This document shows, piece after piece, positions 50,136 to 61,508 of a stretch of 64,000 bases of DNA; the first letter of the stretch is position 1, and the number at the start of each line of letters is the position of its first letter. Under the pieces are notes generated by a model that was given only the letters and a program-made list of their open reading frames with translations, did not search any database and was not told the origin of the DNA. Position numbers and translations under genes: made by a program. This stretch comes from [Pantoea] beijingensis (GTDB lineage: Bacteria > Pseudomonadota > Gammaproteobacteria > Enterobacterales > Enterobacteriaceae). Where the stretch lies: contig NZ_CP071409.1 of assembly GCF_022647505.1 (NCBI RefSeq), positions 1,054,001-1,118,000 on the forward strand, read 5' to 3'.

Positions 50136-53100
50136 TTGATGATGGAAATTCTGCGTGGTTCGCCCGCTTTGTCGGCATTTCGTATTAACAAATTGCTGGC
50201 CCGCTTTCAGAACGCTTGCCTACCGGTAAGTGATATTTACGCCGAGTACGTCCATTTCGCCGATGTCAGCAAGCCGCTGAATGCCGATGAAAAATCCCGT
50301 CTTCAGCGTCTGCTGAGGTACGGTCCTTCTCTCACCGAACATGCACCCGAAGGGCGTTTACTGCTTGTTACGCCTCGTCCGGGCACTCTCTCCCCCTGGT
50401 CTTCTAAAGCAACAGATATCGCACATAACTGCGATTTGCCGCAGGTGCGGCGTCTGGAACGCGGGCTGGCATTTTATGTGCAGGCCCCGCAGCTGACTGA
50501 GGCTCAGTGGTCACAGCTCGCGACATTATTGCATGACCGCATGATGGAAACCGTCTTTAGCACCCTGGAACAGGCAGAACAGCTCTTCGCTCATCATCAG
50601 CCACAGCCACTGCAAAGTGTTGATGTACTGGGAGAAGGGCGTTTAGCGCTTGAACAGGCAAACCATAAATTGGGGCTGGCGCTGGCGGATGATGAAATTG
50701 ATTATCTGGTGGCGGCGTTTAATCAACTGGGGCGCAACCCGAACGACATTGAACTTTACATGTTTGCACAGGCAAACTCGGAGCACTGTCGTCATAAAAT
50801 TTTTAACGCAGACTGGGTTATTGATGGTCAACCGCAGCCGAAATCGCTGTTCAAAATGATCAAAAATACCTTTGAGCAGACGCCCGATCACGTGCTTTCT
50901 GCCTATAAAGATAATGCAGCGGTGATGGAAGGCTCTCAAATTGGTCGTTTTTATGCCGATGCGGACAACGGCGTATACGATTTCCATCAGGAAGACGCAC
51001 ATATCCTGATGAAAGTAGAAACGCATAACCACCCAACGGCAATCTCTCCCTGGCCTGGGGCCGCCACTGGTTCAGGTGGTGAAATTCGTGATGAAGGCGC
51101 AACCGGCCGCGGAGCAAAACCAAAGGCTGGATTGGTGGGTTTCTCGGTATCAAACTTACGTATCCCTGGCTTTGAACAGCCGTGGGAAGAAGACTTTGGT
51201 AAACCCGATCGCATTGTCAGCGCGCTGGATATTATGACCGAAGGTCCGCTTGGCGGCGCAGCATTCAATAATGAGTTTGGTCGTCCGGCGCTTAACGGCT
51301 ATTTCCGCACCTATGAAGAGCAGGTAAACAGCCATAATGGGGTCGAGCTGCGCGGTTACCATAAGCCCATCATGCTGGCAGGCGGTATTGGTAATATTCG
51401 CGCTGACCATGTGCAGAAGGGTGAAATTACCGTAGGCGCACAGCTGATTGTGCTGGGTGGCCCGGCAATGAATATCGGTCTGGGCGGCGGTGCCGCGTCT
51501 TCAATGGCGTCAGGTCAGTCGGATGCCGATCTTGATTTCGCCTCTGTGCAGCGTGATAACCCGGAAATGGAACGTCGTTGCCAGGAAGTGATCGATCGCT
51601 GTTGGCAGTTGGGTGAAGCCAACCCTATTTTGTTTATTCATGATGTGGGTGCCGGTGGTTTGTCTAATGCGATGCCGGAACTGGTAAGCGATGGCAATCG
51701 TGGGGGACGCTTTAACCTGCGGGATATTCTGAGTGATGAGCCAGGCATGAGTCCGTTGGAAATCTGGTGTAACGAATCACAGGAACGTTATGTGCTGGCA
51801 GTCGCACCGGAAAAACTGGCGCTGTTTGATACGCTGTGCAAACGTGAACGTGCGCCTTATGCGGTGATTGGTCAGGCAACGGAAGAACTGCATCTGACGC
51901 TTAACGATAGTCACTTTGACAATAGCCCTATTGATATGCCGCTTGATGTGTTGTTAGGCAAAACGCCAAAAATGACACGCGATGTTGCCACATTACAGGC
52001 AAAAGGCGAGCCGCTGGTCCGTGAGACTATCTCGATTGAAGAGGCCGTGAAACGTGTACTGCACCTGCCAACCGTTGCTGAGAAAACGTTCCTGATAACG
52101 ATTGGCGACCGCAGCGTCACGGGTATGGTCGCACGCGACCAAATGGTTGGACCCTGGCAGATCCCGGTGGCAAACTGCGCGGTAACCACTGCCAGTCTTG
52201 ATAGCTACTACGGCGAAGCGATGTCTTTGGGTGAGCGTGCACCTGCCGCATTGCTGGACTTTGCTGCATCGGGTCGCCTGGCCGTGGGGGAAGCACTGAC
52301 CAACATTGCTGCGACGCAAATAGGCTCGCTAAAACGCGTCAAACTCTCCGCTAACTGGATGGCTGCCGCCGGGCACCCGGGTGAAGATGCCGGGCTTTAT
52401 GAAGCGGTAAAAGCGGTAGGCGAGGAGCTCTGTCCTGCGCTGGGGATCACCATCCCGGTAGGTAAGGACTCCATGTCAATGAAGACGCGCTGGCAGCAGG
52501 GTACCGAGCAACGCGAAATGACGTCGCCGCTGTCGCTGGTAATTACCGCTTTTGCTCGTGTAGAAGATGTACGCCATACCGTGACACCACAGCTTCAGCC
52601 ACAGAAAGATAATGCATTACTGCTGATTGACTTAGGTAAAGGCCATAATGCACTGGGTGCAACGGCGTTGGCACAGGTCTATCGTCAGTTAGGCGATAAA
52701 CCTGCTGATGTGCGCGATGCCCAACAGTTGGCGGGTTTCTTCAACGCTATTCAGGCGTTAGTGGCTGATCAAAAATTACTGGCTTATCACGACCGTTCCG
52801 ATGGGGGGGTATTCGTGACCCTCGCTGAAATGGCGTTCACGGGCCACTGCGGTGTTGAGGTGGACATTGCGGCTCTCGGCAGCGATGCGCTGGCTGCGCT
52901 CTTCAACGAGGAGCTGGGGGCGGTGATTCAGGTTGCGGCAGAAGATCGTCAGCAGGTTGAAAATGTGCTGGCCGAACATGGCCTGGCCGACTGCGTGCAT
53001 TATATTGGGCAGGCAAAAACCGGCGATCGTTTTGTTATCACTTCCGCCAGTAATGCAGTGTACAGCGAAAGCCGGACTACCTTGCGTACCTGGTGGGCGG

Positions 53101-54029
53101 AAACCACATGGCAAATGCAGCGTCTGCGTGATAATCCAGAGTGCGCCGACAGCGAGCATGAAGCAAAGCGAGATAATAACGATCCGGGGCTGAATGTTAA
53201 TCTGACCTTCAAACCACAGGAAGATATCGCTGCGCCTTACATTGCAAAAGGCATCCGTCCGAAAGTTGCGGTGCTGCGTGAGCAAGGTGTGAACTCGCAT
53301 GTTGAGATGGCGGCTGCCTGGCACCGTGCTGGTTTTGATGCGGTAGATGTGCATATGAGTGACCTGCTGGCAGGCCATCGTGGCCTGGAGGATTTCCAGG
53401 CGCTGGCGGCCTGCGGTGGCTTCTCTTATGGAGACGTACTGGGGGCGGGCGAAGGCTGGGCGAAATCAATCCTGTTTAACGGACGTGTACGAGACGAATT
53501 TGAAACCTTTTTCCACCGTCCGCAAACGCTGGCGCTGGGGGTATGTAACGGTTGTCAGATGATGTCGAACCTGCGTGAGCTGATCCCCGGCAGTGAGAGC
53601 TGGCCACGCTTTGTGCGCAATCAGTCTGAGCGCTTTGAAGCACGCTTTAGTCTGGTCGAAATTGCTGCCAGTCCATCATTACTGCTGGATGGTATGGTAG
53701 GTTCACGGATACCGGTTGCGGTTTCACACGGCGAAGGTTTTGTTGAGGTACGTGATCACGCACATTTGTCAGAGCTGGAGCGCAAAGGATTGGTGGCATT
53801 ACGCTTTGTCGATAACGTCGGCAAGGTTACGCAAAACTATCCGGCCAATCCTAACGGTTCACCGAACGGTATCACCGCAGTCACCAATGAGAGCGGACGC
53901 GTCACTATTATGATGCCGCACCCTGAACGTGTTTTCCGTACCGTAAGCAACTCCTGGCACCCGGCAGAATGGGGCGAGGATGGCCCGTGGATGCGGTTGT
54001 TCCGCAATGCGCGTAAACAGTTGGGTTAA
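50136..54029 (+). CDS. purL: phosphoribosylformylglycinamidine synthase PurL
   Basis: The 1297-residue enzyme converts FGAR plus glutamine and ATP to FGAM in purine synthesis. It has an N-terminal PurS-like domain (1-150), a linker, two FGAM-synthase halves ([35 protein letters not shown] near 295-330; GKDSMSMKT and HDRSDGG), and a C-terminal class I glutaminase (about 1040-1297; [14 protein letters not shown] with the nucleophile Cys, PHPERVFR with the His). Length matches E. coli (1295). A second ATG (50139) is possible. Confidence 0.98.
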   Translation: MMMEILRGSPALSAFRINKLLARFQNACLPVSDIYAEYVHFADVSKPLNADEKSRLQRLLRYGPSLTEHAPEGRLLLVTPRPGTLSPWSSKATDIAHNCDLPQVRRLERGLAFYVQAPQLTEAQWSQLATLLHDRMMETVFSTLEQAEQLFAHHQPQPLQSVDVLGEGRLALEQANHKLGLALADDEIDYLVAAFNQLGRNPNDIELYMFAQANSEHCRHKIFNADWVIDGQPQPKSLFKMIKNTFEQTPDHVLSAYKDNAAVMEGSQIGRFYADADNGVYDFHQEDAHILMKVETHNHPTAISPWPGAATGSGGEIRDEGATGRGAKPKAGLVGFSVSNLRIPGFEQPWEEDFGKPDRIVSALDIMTEGPLGGAAFNNEFGRPALNGYFRTYEEQVNSHNGVELRGYHKPIMLAGGIGNIRADHVQKGEITVGAQLIVLGGPAMNIGLGGGAASSMASGQSDADLDFASVQRDNPEMERRCQEVIDRCWQLGEANPILFIHDVGAGGLSNAMPELVSDGNRGGRFNLRDILSDEPGMSPLEIWCNESQERYVLAVAPEKLALFDTLCKRERAPYAVIGQATEELHLTLNDSHFDNSPIDMPLDVLLGKTPKMTRDVATLQAKGEPLVRETISIEEAVKRVLHLPTVAEKTFLITIGDRSVTGMVARDQMVGPWQIPVANCAVTTASLDSYYGEAMSLGERAPAALLDFAASGRLAVGEALTNIAATQIGSLKRVKLSANWMAAAGHPGEDAGLYEAVKAVGEELCPALGITIPVGKDSMSMKTRWQQGTEQREMTSPLSLVITAFARVEDVRHTVTPQLQPQKDNALLLIDLGKGHNALGATALAQVYRQLGDKPADVRDAQQLAGFFNAIQALVADQKLLAYHDRSDGGVFVTLAEMAFTGHCGVEVDIAALGSDALAALFNEELGAVIQVAAEDRQQVENVLAEHGLADCVHYIGQAKTGDRFVITSASNAVYSESRTTLRTWWAETTWQMQRLRDNPECADSEHEAKRDNNDPGLNVNLTFKPQEDIAAPYIAKGIRPKVAVLREQGVNSHVEMAAAWHRAGFDAVDVHMSDLLAGHRGLEDFQALAACGGFSYGDVLGAGEGWAKSILFNGRVRDEFETFFHRPQTLALGVCNGCQMMSNLRELIPGSESWPRFVRNQSERFEARFSLVEIAASPSLLLDGMVGSRIPVAVSHGEGFVEVRDHAHLSELERKGLVALRFVDNVGKVTQNYPANPNGSPNGITAVTNESGRVTIMMPHPERVFRTVSNSWHPAEWGEDGPWMRLFRNARKQLG

Positions 54030-54040
54030 GCCCGGTAGTT

Positions 54041-54066
54041 AAGGCCGGACAGGGTGTGCCGGCCTT
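54041..54066 (+). terminator. hairpin after purL
   Basis: AAGGCCGG / CCGGCCTT, an 8-bp perfect stem with a 10-nt loop, 12 bp after the purL stop. There is no clear U tract, so it may be a 3'-end hairpin rather than an efficient terminator. Confidence 0.6.
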
Positions 54067-54073
54067 GCGCTTG

Positions 54074-54187
54074 TGTTGCAAATTTACGACAGTGATACAC
54101 TTACGATGTCTCCAAAAGGAGACACTCAACCATTTGATTTTTATAGCATGCTGTATTTCTTTTTAAAGGTGTTTCCAATCGGCGACA
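54074..54187 (+). promoter_or_regulatory. three GlrR binding sites upstream of glmY
   Basis: One perfect TGTC-N10-GACA (54107-54124) and two one-mismatch TGTT-N10-GACA elements (54074-54091 and 54170-54187) precede the sigma-54 promoter. Three such sites are the known arrangement for GlrR activation of glmY in enterics, and GlrR is encoded about 2.7 kb downstream. Confidence 0.9.
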
Positions 54188-54281
54188 CTTTTATTTCGTT
54201 GAGCTGGAGCCACAGCGTGCCATGGTGTTGGCTGATTTTATAAAGTCATATATAACAGATAGTTAGATATTTATTTTCAAG

Positions 54282-54298
54282 TTGGCATGCTGTTTGCT
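54282..54298 (+). promoter_or_regulatory. sigma-54 promoter of glmY
   Basis: TTGGCATGCTGTTTGCT carries the GG (54284-54285) and GC (54296-54297) dinucleotides 12 bp apart, the -24/-12 elements of RpoN promoters. It places transcription start at about 54309. Confidence 0.92.
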
Positions 54299-54308
54299 TA
54301 ATTAACGT

Positions 54309-54540
54309 TAGTGGCTCATTCACCCTGTTATGATAGCCCTGCGTAAGCGGACAAGCGCTTCATAAAACTTCGAATGACGCACGATACGGTGCCTGCCGTC
54401 CATCAAACCGATAACAGATCACTTTGTGACTTTATCAAGCTTCGGACGCAACGTTGAGTTAGGCACCACCTCTTCTTTTGCGATGACCTCTTATCATCGT
54501 GATATAAACGGCAGGCTCGTTGAGTCTGCCGTTTTCTTTT
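54309..54540 (+). ncRNA. glmY: small RNA GlmY
   Basis: Starting about 12 bp after the -12 element, the transcript begins AGTGGCTCATTCACC, contains AAACTTCGAATGACGCACGA and CGCAACGTTGAGTTAGGCAC, and ends in a terminator (AAACGGCAG / CTGCCGTTTT near 54507-54536). These blocks are shared by GlmY and GlmZ. GlmY sequesters RapZ to protect GlmZ and so raise glmS expression and glucosamine-6-phosphate supply. Position between purL and glrK is as in E. coli. The predicted primary transcript (about 230 nt) is longer than the E. coli one (about 184 nt), so the exact 3' end is uncertain. Confidence 0.88.
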
Positions 54541-54612
54541 CTGTTATAGCTGCTTTCTTCCTGGACGGCTCTCAGCTAGCATCAATCCTGGAATGATTAA
54601 GGAAGCAACTTC

Positions 54613-56040
54613 GTGAAAAAATGGCGTCTTTTTCCGCGTTCGTTACGGCAATTGGTTTTAATGGCATTTCTGCTGGTGCTCTTACCCCTGCTGGTTTTGG
54701 CGTGGCAAGCGTGGGAAAGTCTGGCTGCGCTCAGTGAGCGGGCAGCAGACACCAACCGTACAACCCTCACCGATGTGCGACGCAGTGAAGCGATGGCCCG
54801 CACCGCATTAGAACTGGAACGTAGCTATCGCCAGTACTGTGTGTTGGACGATCCGTTATTAGCGCGTCTTTACCAAACTCAACATGCCAGATATGCACAA
54901 ATGCTGGATGCGCATGCCCCGGCGCTGCCTGATGTCCGATATTATCGCAGCCTGCGCCAGTTTCTCACCGAACTTTCCCAATTGAAATGCCAGAACAGTA
55001 GCCCGGTAAAAGACGCCATCGCTAACCTTGAGGGCTTTTCCGACGCGAATGCACAAATGGTCCAGGCGACGCGTGAGGTACTCTTTTCCCGGGGGTTGCA
55101 ACTCCAGCGAGAAATAGCCGACCGTGGTCAGTATTTTGGCTGGCAGGCATTGATTCTGTTTCTCATTACGCTTGCCCTGGTGCTGCTGTTTACCCGCATG
55201 ATTATCGGCCCGGTAAAAGGCGTTGAATGGATGATCAACCGGCTGGGGGAAGGACAAGAGTTAGCAAAAAACGTTACCTTCAAAGGGCCACGGGAATTGC
55301 GCTCGCTGGGACAACGAATTATTTGGCTCAGCGAACGTTTGGCCTGGCTGGAATCGCAGCGTCATGAATTTCTGCGGCATATCTCTCACGAACTAAAGAC
55401 ACCGCTGGCCAGCATGCGTGAAGGAACCGCGCTGCTAGCCGACCGGGTCGCCGGGCCCTTGACCGCCGACCAGCAAGAGATTGTCAGCATACTCGACCAC
55501 AGTAGTCGCCATCTCCAGACATTGATTGAGCAATTACTGGATTACAATCGTAAGCTCACCGATGCGCCAACCGAGCTGGAGAATGTACCGCTGGAAGAGA
55601 TCATCCCGGTGATAGTTTCCTCTCACAGCCTCACGGCACGCGCTAAATTTATGCATACAGTCGTCGATCTGCAGGCGAAATACTGCCGGGCCGAGCCAAC
55701 ATTGTTGATGCGCGTTCTCGATAATCTTTATTCCAATGCGCTACACTACGGCAGCGAATCCGGCACTATCTGGCTACGAAGTTATCAACGGGGTTCCCGT
55801 ATTTATATTGATGTTGCGAATACCGGCGCACCTATCCCTGCTGAAGAGCAGGCTATGATTTTCGAACCCTTCTTTCAGGGCAGCTTACAGCGCAAAGGCG
55901 CGGTCAAAGGAAGTGGCCTCGGGCTGAGTATTGCCAAAGACTGTATACGGCGAATGCAAGGTGACCTTCACCTGGTGGCAGTGGACGATGCCGATGTCTG
56001 CTTCCGTATCGAATTACATTTAACCGCCGAGAAAAAATAA
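54613..56040 (+). CDS. glrK: sensor histidine kinase GlrK (QseE)
   Basis: The 475-residue inner-membrane kinase phosphorylates GlrR. A TM helix (about 12-33), a helical periplasmic domain (about 35-170) and a second TM (about 175-195) are followed by a HAMP region, HisKA (FLRHISHELKTPLASMREG, phospho-His near 259) and HATPase_c (NALHYG; GSGLGLSIAKDCIRRM). The start is GTG at 54613. It forms an operon with qseG and glrR, directly after glmY. Confidence 0.95.
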   Translation: MKKWRLFPRSLRQLVLMAFLLVLLPLLVLAWQAWESLAALSERAADTNRTTLTDVRRSEAMARTALELERSYRQYCVLDDPLLARLYQTQHARYAQMLDAHAPALPDVRYYRSLRQFLTELSQLKCQNSSPVKDAIANLEGFSDANAQMVQATREVLFSRGLQLQREIADRGQYFGWQALILFLITLALVLLFTRMIIGPVKGVEWMINRLGEGQELAKNVTFKGPRELRSLGQRIIWLSERLAWLESQRHEFLRHISHELKTPLASMREGTALLADRVAGPLTADQQEIVSILDHSSRHLQTLIEQLLDYNRKLTDAPTELENVPLEEIIPVIVSSHSLTARAKFMHTVVDLQAKYCRAEPTLLMRVLDNLYSNALHYGSESGTIWLRSYQRGSRIYIDVANTGAPIPAEEQAMIFEPFFQGSLQRKGAVKGSGLGLSIAKDCIRRMQGDLHLVAVDDADVCFRIELHLTAEKK

Positions 56041-56043
56041 CAA

Positions 56044-56799
56044 ATGAAATGGCCTTTTTTATGCCCCTTTGGCAGAGTCGCTGTGATCGCGCTTCCTTTT
56101 CTGCTGGTGGCCTGTGCTCAGCAGAGCCATCGCCCTTTGGCCAGCCACCTGAAAAGTCATACCGCTGAGCCGGAGATGAAAATCACCGACTACTTATCGG
56201 TGAGGTGTGAACGCGTATGGCAATTCAGCGATGACGATAGCATGAAAAATCCGCTCTACTGGTTAAGGGCAATGGATTGTGCTGGACGGATGTCCCCGGC
56301 TGAAGCGCGCGCAGAAGCACGTAATTGGAGTACGAGTAAGTGGGAAATGACACTCAAACAAAGTGTTCTGCTGAGTCATGGTAATGTAACGCCGCTTGAG
56401 CGCCGTCAGTATATTCAGCATCTTGATCGCTATCGTTACGATTTCCCGTCATCGATTCGGACACTGTTACAGCTCTGGCGTGATAATCAGATGGCCCAAT
56501 TGCAGCTCTCAGCCGAGCGTTCACGCTATGCCAGTTTACAACGTACCAGCGACGAGCAACTGGACGCCCTCCGCCGTCAGCAACAGCAGCTCAGCAATGA
56601 ATTAGCGATCACGCGCCGCAAATTAGCTACGCTAACTGATATTGAGCGTCAGCTTTCTACACGTAAATCATCGGATGTTTCAGACAACAATCATGGGCCT
56701 GAAAAAGAAAGCAGGCCTGTAGCGGTGGAGGCCGGTGATACGTATCTTCCTGGGCAAGATGATAAAAATAGTGAAACGACGGGGGCTGAAAACCCATGA
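56044..56799 (+). CDS. qseG: outer membrane lipoprotein QseG (YfhG)
   Basis: The 251-residue protein has a lipoprotein signal peptide with lipobox LLVACAQQ (Cys near 20). A mostly helical periplasmic region with a coiled coil (about 155-205; QLQLSAERSRYASLQRTSDEQLDALRRQQQQLSNEL) follows. QseG interacts with GlrK (QseE) and is needed for its proper activity in enterics. It overlaps glrR by 4 bp. Confidence 0.92.
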   Translation: MKWPFLCPFGRVAVIALPFLLVACAQQSHRPLASHLKSHTAEPEMKITDYLSVRCERVWQFSDDDSMKNPLYWLRAMDCAGRMSPAEARAEARNWSTSKWEMTLKQSVLLSHGNVTPLERRQYIQHLDRYRYDFPSSIRTLLQLWRDNQMAQLQLSAERSRYASLQRTSDEQLDALRRQQQQLSNELAITRRKLATLTDIERQLSTRKSSDVSDNNHGPEKESRPVAVEAGDTYLPGQDDKNSETTGAENP

Positions 56800-58133
56800 T
56801 ACAAGGTAAATCAGCGCGGCTATTATTAGTCGATGACGATCCCAGCTTGCTAAAACTGTTGGGGATGCGCCTGACCAGCGAAGGCTTTCAGGTCACCACG
56901 GCAGCCAGCGGGCCGGAAGCGTTACGGCAACTGACGAAAGAGAAAGCTGAATTAGTCATTAGCGACCTGCGGATGGATGAGATGGATGGGTTGGCGCTGT
57001 TCAGCGAGATCCAGAAGCTGCATCCGGGGATGCCGGTAATCATTCTTACGGCGCATGGTTCGATCCCGGACGCAGTATCAGCAACGCAGCAGGGGGTTTT
57101 TAGCTTCCTGACCAAACCGGTCGATCGTGATGCACTCTATAAAGCTATTGGAGAAGCGCTGGCGCATAGCGCATCAGGCACGGACGATCGCTGGAGCGAA
57201 AATATTGTCACGCGTAGCCCAGTGATGTTGCGGCTGCTGGAACAGGCGCGCATGGTGGCGCAATCTGATGTCAGCGTACTGATTAACGGCCAAAGTGGTA
57301 CGGGTAAAGAGGTCCTTGCGCAGGCGATTCACGCGGCCAGTCCACGCGCGGGTAAAGCTTTTATCGCAATAAACTGTGGGGCATTACCCGAGCAGCTACT
57401 TGAGTCAGAACTGTTTGGCCACGCGAAAGGCGCCTTTACCGGTGCTGTAAGTGCACGTGAAGGTCTCTTTCAAGCCGCCGAGGGTGGAACGCTGTTTCTG
57501 GATGAGATCGGTGATATGCCGCAAGCGTTGCAGGTAAAATTATTGCGTGTGTTGCAGGAGCGGAAGGTTCGACCGTTGGGCAGTAACCGCGACCTGGAGA
57601 TTAACGTTCGCATTATCTCCGCAACACACCGTGACCTACCGAAAGCGATGGAGAAAAAAGAGTTCCGCGAGGACCTCTTCTACCGACTTAATGTGGTTAA
57701 CTTACGTATTCCTGCGCTGCATGAGCGGGCAGAAGATATTCCTCTGTTAGCGAATCATCTGCTGCGCCAGTCTGCCGACCGGCATAAACCGCAGGTTCGT
57801 AGTTTTTCGGTTGATGCCATGCGCCGTCTCATCGCCGCAAGCTGGCCGGGTAACGTTCGTCAACTGGTAAACGTGATTGAGCAATGCGTCGCGCTCACGT
57901 CTTCCCCGGTGATCAGCGAAGCGCTGGTTGAGCAAGCGCTGGAGGGGGAAAATACTGCGTTACCTACCTTTGTGGAGGCGCGTAACCAATTCGAACTTAA
58001 TTACTTACGTAAGCTATTACAGATGACCAAAGGCAACGTCACCAATGCAGCAAGGCTGGCGGGACGTAACCGCACGGAGTTCTATAAACTTCTGTCACGG
58101 CATGAACTGGATGCTGCCGATTTTAAAGAGTAG
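56796..58133 (+). CDS. glrR: sigma-54-dependent response regulator GlrR (QseF)
   Basis: The 445-residue NtrC-type activator has a receiver domain (1-120; Asp near 56 in VISDLRMDEMDG), an AAA+ sigma-54 interaction domain (about 140-370; Walker A NGQSGTGKE, the GAFTGA loop and FLDEIGDM) and a C-terminal Fis-type HTH (GNVTNAARLAGRNRTEFYKLLSRH). It activates glmY from the TGTC-N10-GACA sites upstream of glrK. Confidence 0.96.
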   Translation: MIQGKSARLLLVDDDPSLLKLLGMRLTSEGFQVTTAASGPEALRQLTKEKAELVISDLRMDEMDGLALFSEIQKLHPGMPVIILTAHGSIPDAVSATQQGVFSFLTKPVDRDALYKAIGEALAHSASGTDDRWSENIVTRSPVMLRLLEQARMVAQSDVSVLINGQSGTGKEVLAQAIHAASPRAGKAFIAINCGALPEQLLESELFGHAKGAFTGAVSAREGLFQAAEGGTLFLDEIGDMPQALQVKLLRVLQERKVRPLGSNRDLEINVRIISATHRDLPKAMEKKEFREDLFYRLNVVNLRIPALHERAEDIPLLANHLLRQSADRHKPQVRSFSVDAMRRLIAASWPGNVRQLVNVIEQCVALTSSPVISEALVEQALEGENTALPTFVEARNQFELNYLRKLLQMTKGNVTNAARLAGRNRTEFYKLLSRHELDAADFKE

Positions 58134-58216
58134 TTTTAATGCGGGTTCAGCGCTGAGATATGTTAGGTTAATCTGCGAAAAGAGACAGACCGCTCTTCGG
58201 TATCTGTCCATACTGA

Positions 58217-58597
<381 letters not shown>

Positions 58598-58616
58598 AAC
58601 CGCATCCATTAATAAC

Positions 58617-58647
58617 GGGGCCGGGAAGACCGGCCCGTGTGTTTTTA
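58617..58647 (+). terminator. terminator of glnB
   Basis: GGGCCGG-GAAGA-CCGGCCC (58618-58636) followed by GTGTGTTTTTAT, reaching into the convergent hmp 3' end. Confidence 0.85.
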
Positions 58648-59829
58648 TAGCGTTTTATGCGGTCCAAACACTTCATAATGAATACGTTCTGCTGTAACAC
58701 CGGCCCCGGTTAGCTGCTTTACAATAAACCGCATAAAATCGATAGGTCCGCACAGATAAAATTGCATATCAGACGTCATCAACTGCGTGCTGACGCCTGC
58801 CAGATCCATTACGCCAGAGTCGTCATAATGTTGAATATCACTGGCTTCCGGCTGACGATACCAGATATGGCGAGTGAAGTGCGGGATATGGCTTCCCAAC
58901 TGTTTGACCTCATCGTCAAAGGCATGAACCCGGCCATTTTCGGCCGCGTGCAGCCAGTTAACCCGTGCAGGATGCTGCCTTTCTGACAAGGTCGCCAGCA
59001 TTGCTAACATTGGTGTTTGCCCTACACCTGCGGAAATTAACGTAACTGGCGTTTCTGGCGTTACCACCATAAAGAAATCGCCTGCAGGCGCTGAAAGCTG
59101 AATGTTATCACCGGCTTTTGCCATATTATGCAGCCAGCCTGAGACGATTCCCTGTGGCTCGCGCTTTACGGCGATACGATAGTCACGGCGATTGGGGGAG
59201 CGTGTAAGTGAATATTGGCGGTTTTGCTGATTCTCTATGCTGGCGTTGTTAAGCGTAATGCCAAGGTACTGCCCGGGCTGGTAGTCGGCAACGGGCTGAT
59301 TATCAACGGGTGTAAGAATGAAGCTACTAATTAATGTGCTTTGCGGTGTAATTTCACTGATACGGAATGTGCGAGTTCCTCGCCAGCCGCCCGGTTTGCA
59401 TTCAGACGCTTGATAAATGGCTTCTTCGCGTTGAATAAAAACGTTAGCTAACACGTCATAGGCTTTTCCCCAGGCGCTCAGAACGTCCTTACCCGGGTTC
59501 AGTAACTCTTCAATCGTGGCCAGCAAATGTCGACCAACAATTTGATATTGCTCAGGTTGTATATTCAGACTGGAATGTTTTTGTGCGATACGTTCGACTG
59601 CCGGCAAAATGGTGGGCAGATCGTCAATATGGGTCGCATATGCACACAGCGCGTCGAATAGCGCTTCACGCTGATTGCCATTACGCTGGTTACTCATATT
59701 GAACACGTTTTTCAGCTCAGGGTTGTGGCGAAACATACGTTGATAAAAATGCGCGGTAAGTTTAGGTCCGGTGGCAACGATAGCAGGAATAGTTGATTTA
59801 ACCATCGCGATAGTTGAGTCATCTGGCAT
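58645..59829 (-). CDS. hmp: flavohaemoglobin Hmp (nitric oxide dioxygenase)
   Basis: The 394-residue protein oxidises NO to nitrate. It has an N-terminal globin domain (1-140; the proximal-His region [17 protein letters not shown]), an FAD domain (about 150-260; [20 protein letters not shown]) and an NAD domain (about 265-394; [32 protein letters not shown] end). [11 protein letters not shown] at 59829 is taken as start; the longer open frame to 59874 includes the NsrR box. The N-terminal sequence diverges from E. coli but the architecture is complete. Confidence 0.95.
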   Translation of the reverse strand: MPDDSTIAMVKSTIPAIVATGPKLTAHFYQRMFRHNPELKNVFNMSNQRNGNQREALFDALCAYATHIDDLPTILPAVERIAQKHSSLNIQPEQYQIVGRHLLATIEELLNPGKDVLSAWGKAYDVLANVFIQREEAIYQASECKPGGWRGTRTFRISEITPQSTLISSFILTPVDNQPVADYQPGQYLGITLNNASIENQQNRQYSLTRSPNRRDYRIAVKREPQGIVSGWLHNMAKAGDNIQLSAPAGDFFMVVTPETPVTLISAGVGQTPMLAMLATLSERQHPARVNWLHAAENGRVHAFDDEVKQLGSHIPHFTRHIWYRQPEASDIQHYDDSGVMDLAGVSTQLMTSDMQFYLCGPIDFMRFIVKQLTGAGVTAERIHYEVFGPHKTL

Positions 59830-59854
59830 GGCAATGTTCCTCATAGATGCATAT

Positions 59855-59877
59855 AAGATGTATTTTATATGCATGTT
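59855..59877 (-). promoter_or_regulatory. NsrR box upstream of hmp
   Basis: A 23-bp near-palindrome, AAGATGTATTT followed after one base by ATATGCATGTT, matches the NsrR consensus of two AAGATGYATTT arms. It lies about 26 bp before the hmp start. NsrR loses DNA binding when NO attacks its iron-sulphur cluster. Confidence 0.9.
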
Positions 59878-60037
59878 ATAGCGCGAAGGTAAACGCTGTA
59901 AATGACCTTGTCAGAAAAAAGGGTATTGTTACAGCGTAAGCCACATCACAAAACGTGAAGAAATCGCATCTGCTGAATGAATAACTATCGTGATGCAAGG
60001 GGTTGTAAAAAATGTATTGAACCCTTGCCAGTTCTGA

Positions 60038-60053
60038 AGCCAATCGTTTGCGT
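60038..60053 (+). promoter_or_regulatory. PurR operator upstream of glyA
   Basis: AGCCAATCGTTTGCGT is close to the PurR site known upstream of E. coli glyA and lies about 115 bp before the glyA ATG. Confidence 0.82.
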
Positions 60054-60168
60054 AAAAAGCGGGTATTGCGGCTATCCAACACCAACTAAAACAGTTTAAA
60101 CTGTGGGCCTTCGCCCGAAAGGGCCATTCACTGCCGTTTTGTTAAGTTAGCTGAGTCAGGAGATGCGG

Positions 60169-61422
60169 ATGTTAAAGCGTGATATGAACATAGCCGATTA
60201 TGATGCCGAGTTGTGGCAGGCGATGGAGCAAGAAAAAGTGCGTCAGGAAGAGCACATTGAACTGATTGCTTCTGAAAACTACACCAGCCCGCGCGTCATG
60301 CAGGCGCAAGGCTCTCAGCTGACGAATAAATATGCCGAAGGCTATCCAGGAAAACGCTATTATGGCGGCTGCGAATACGTCGATATCGTTGAGCAACTGG
60401 CTATCGACCGTGCAAAGGCGCTGTTTGGTGCAGATTATGCCAATGTACAGCCGCACTCTGGTTCTCAGGCGAACTTTGCCGTTTATACAGCCCTGCTGCA
60501 GCCAGGAGATACCATCCTGGGGATGAACCTGGCCCATGGTGGTCACCTGACGCATGGCTCCCCGGTTAACCTGTCCGGTAAATTGTATAACGTCGTGCCT
60601 TACGGCATTGATGAAACCGGTAAAATTGATTACGAAGAGCTGGCAGCTCAGGCTCAGAAGCACAAACCGAAGATGATCATTGGTGGTTTTTCCGCATATT
60701 CTGGCGTGTGTGATTGGGCTAAAATGCGCGAAATTGCTGACAGCATCGATGCCTGGCTGTTCGTTGATATGGCGCATGTCGCAGGTCTTATCGCTGCTGG
60801 CGTTTACCCTAACCCAGTGCCGCATGCGCATATCGTTACCACCACTACGCATAAAACACTGGCTGGTCCACGTGGCGGTCTGATCCTGGCGAAAGGCGGT
60901 GATGAAGAGCTTTATAAAAAACTGAACTCTGCTGTGTTCCCCGGAGGGCAGGGTGGCCCACTGATGCACGTTATCGCCGGTAAAGCGGTGGCGCTAAAAG
61001 AGGCGATGGAGCCTGAATTTACCGCGTATCAGCAGCAGGTGGCTAAGAACGCCAAAGCGATGGTTGAGGTGTTCCTGGCACGCGGATACAACGTCGTTTC
61101 TGGCGGGACGCATAATCACCTGTTCTTGTTGGACCTGGTGGATAAAAATCTGACGGGTAAAGAAGCTGACGCTGCGCTGGGGCGTGCCAATATCACCGTT
61201 AATAAAAACAGCGTGCCTAACGATCCGAAAAGCCCGTTTGTCACTTCCGGTATCCGTATCGGTTCTCCGGCGGTAACCCGTCGCGGCTTTAAAGAAGCGG
61301 AAGTCCGTGAGCTGGCAGGCTGGATGGCTGATGTGCTCGACAATATCAACGATGAAGGGACTATCGAACAAGTGAAGCAGAAAGTGTTGGCGATCTGCGC
61401 ACGTTTCCCTGTCTATGCGTAA
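60169..61422 (+). CDS. glyA: serine hydroxymethyltransferase GlyA
   Basis: The 417-residue PLP enzyme interconverts serine and glycine, feeding one-carbon units to tetrahydrofolate. The PLP lysine is in [15 protein letters not shown] near 229, with IASENYTSP near 33 and [15 protein letters not shown] near 355. The ATG at 60169 ([12 protein letters not shown]) follows CAGGAG with a 6-nt gap and matches the family; the ATG at 60163 abuts the ribosome-binding site. Confidence 0.98.
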   Translation: MLKRDMNIADYDAELWQAMEQEKVRQEEHIELIASENYTSPRVMQAQGSQLTNKYAEGYPGKRYYGGCEYVDIVEQLAIDRAKALFGADYANVQPHSGSQANFAVYTALLQPGDTILGMNLAHGGHLTHGSPVNLSGKLYNVVPYGIDETGKIDYEELAAQAQKHKPKMIIGGFSAYSGVCDWAKMREIADSIDAWLFVDMAHVAGLIAAGVYPNPVPHAHIVTTTTHKTLAGPRGGLILAKGGDEELYKKLNSAVFPGGQGGPLMHVIAGKAVALKEAMEPEFTAYQQQVAKNAKAMVEVFLARGYNVVSGGTHNHLFLLDLVDKNLTGKEADAALGRANITVNKNSVPNDPKSPFVTSGIRIGSPAVTRRGFKEAEVRELAGWMADVLDNINDEGTIEQVKQKVLAICARFPVYA

Positions 61423-61433
61423 ATAGAGCACCC

Positions 61434-61472
61434 GATGCCTGCCGCATTGCGCGGGAGGCATCTATTTTCTCT
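61434..61472 (+). terminator. terminator of glyA
   Basis: An interrupted stem GATGCCT-GCCGC / GCGGG-AGGCATC (61434-61462) is followed by TATTTTCT. Confidence 0.75.
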
Positions 61473-61508
61473 CCCGGTAATTCTCTCCCCGGCAATATTT
61501 GTTCTCAA

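Noticed and set aside
52776..53378. 200-codon minus-strand frame inside purL
   Set aside because: Antisense shadow of purL; composition follows the codon pattern of the sense gene.
60172..60969. 265-codon minus-strand frame inside glyA
   Set aside because: Antisense shadow of a highly conserved gene, with no ribosome-binding site and no recognisable domain.
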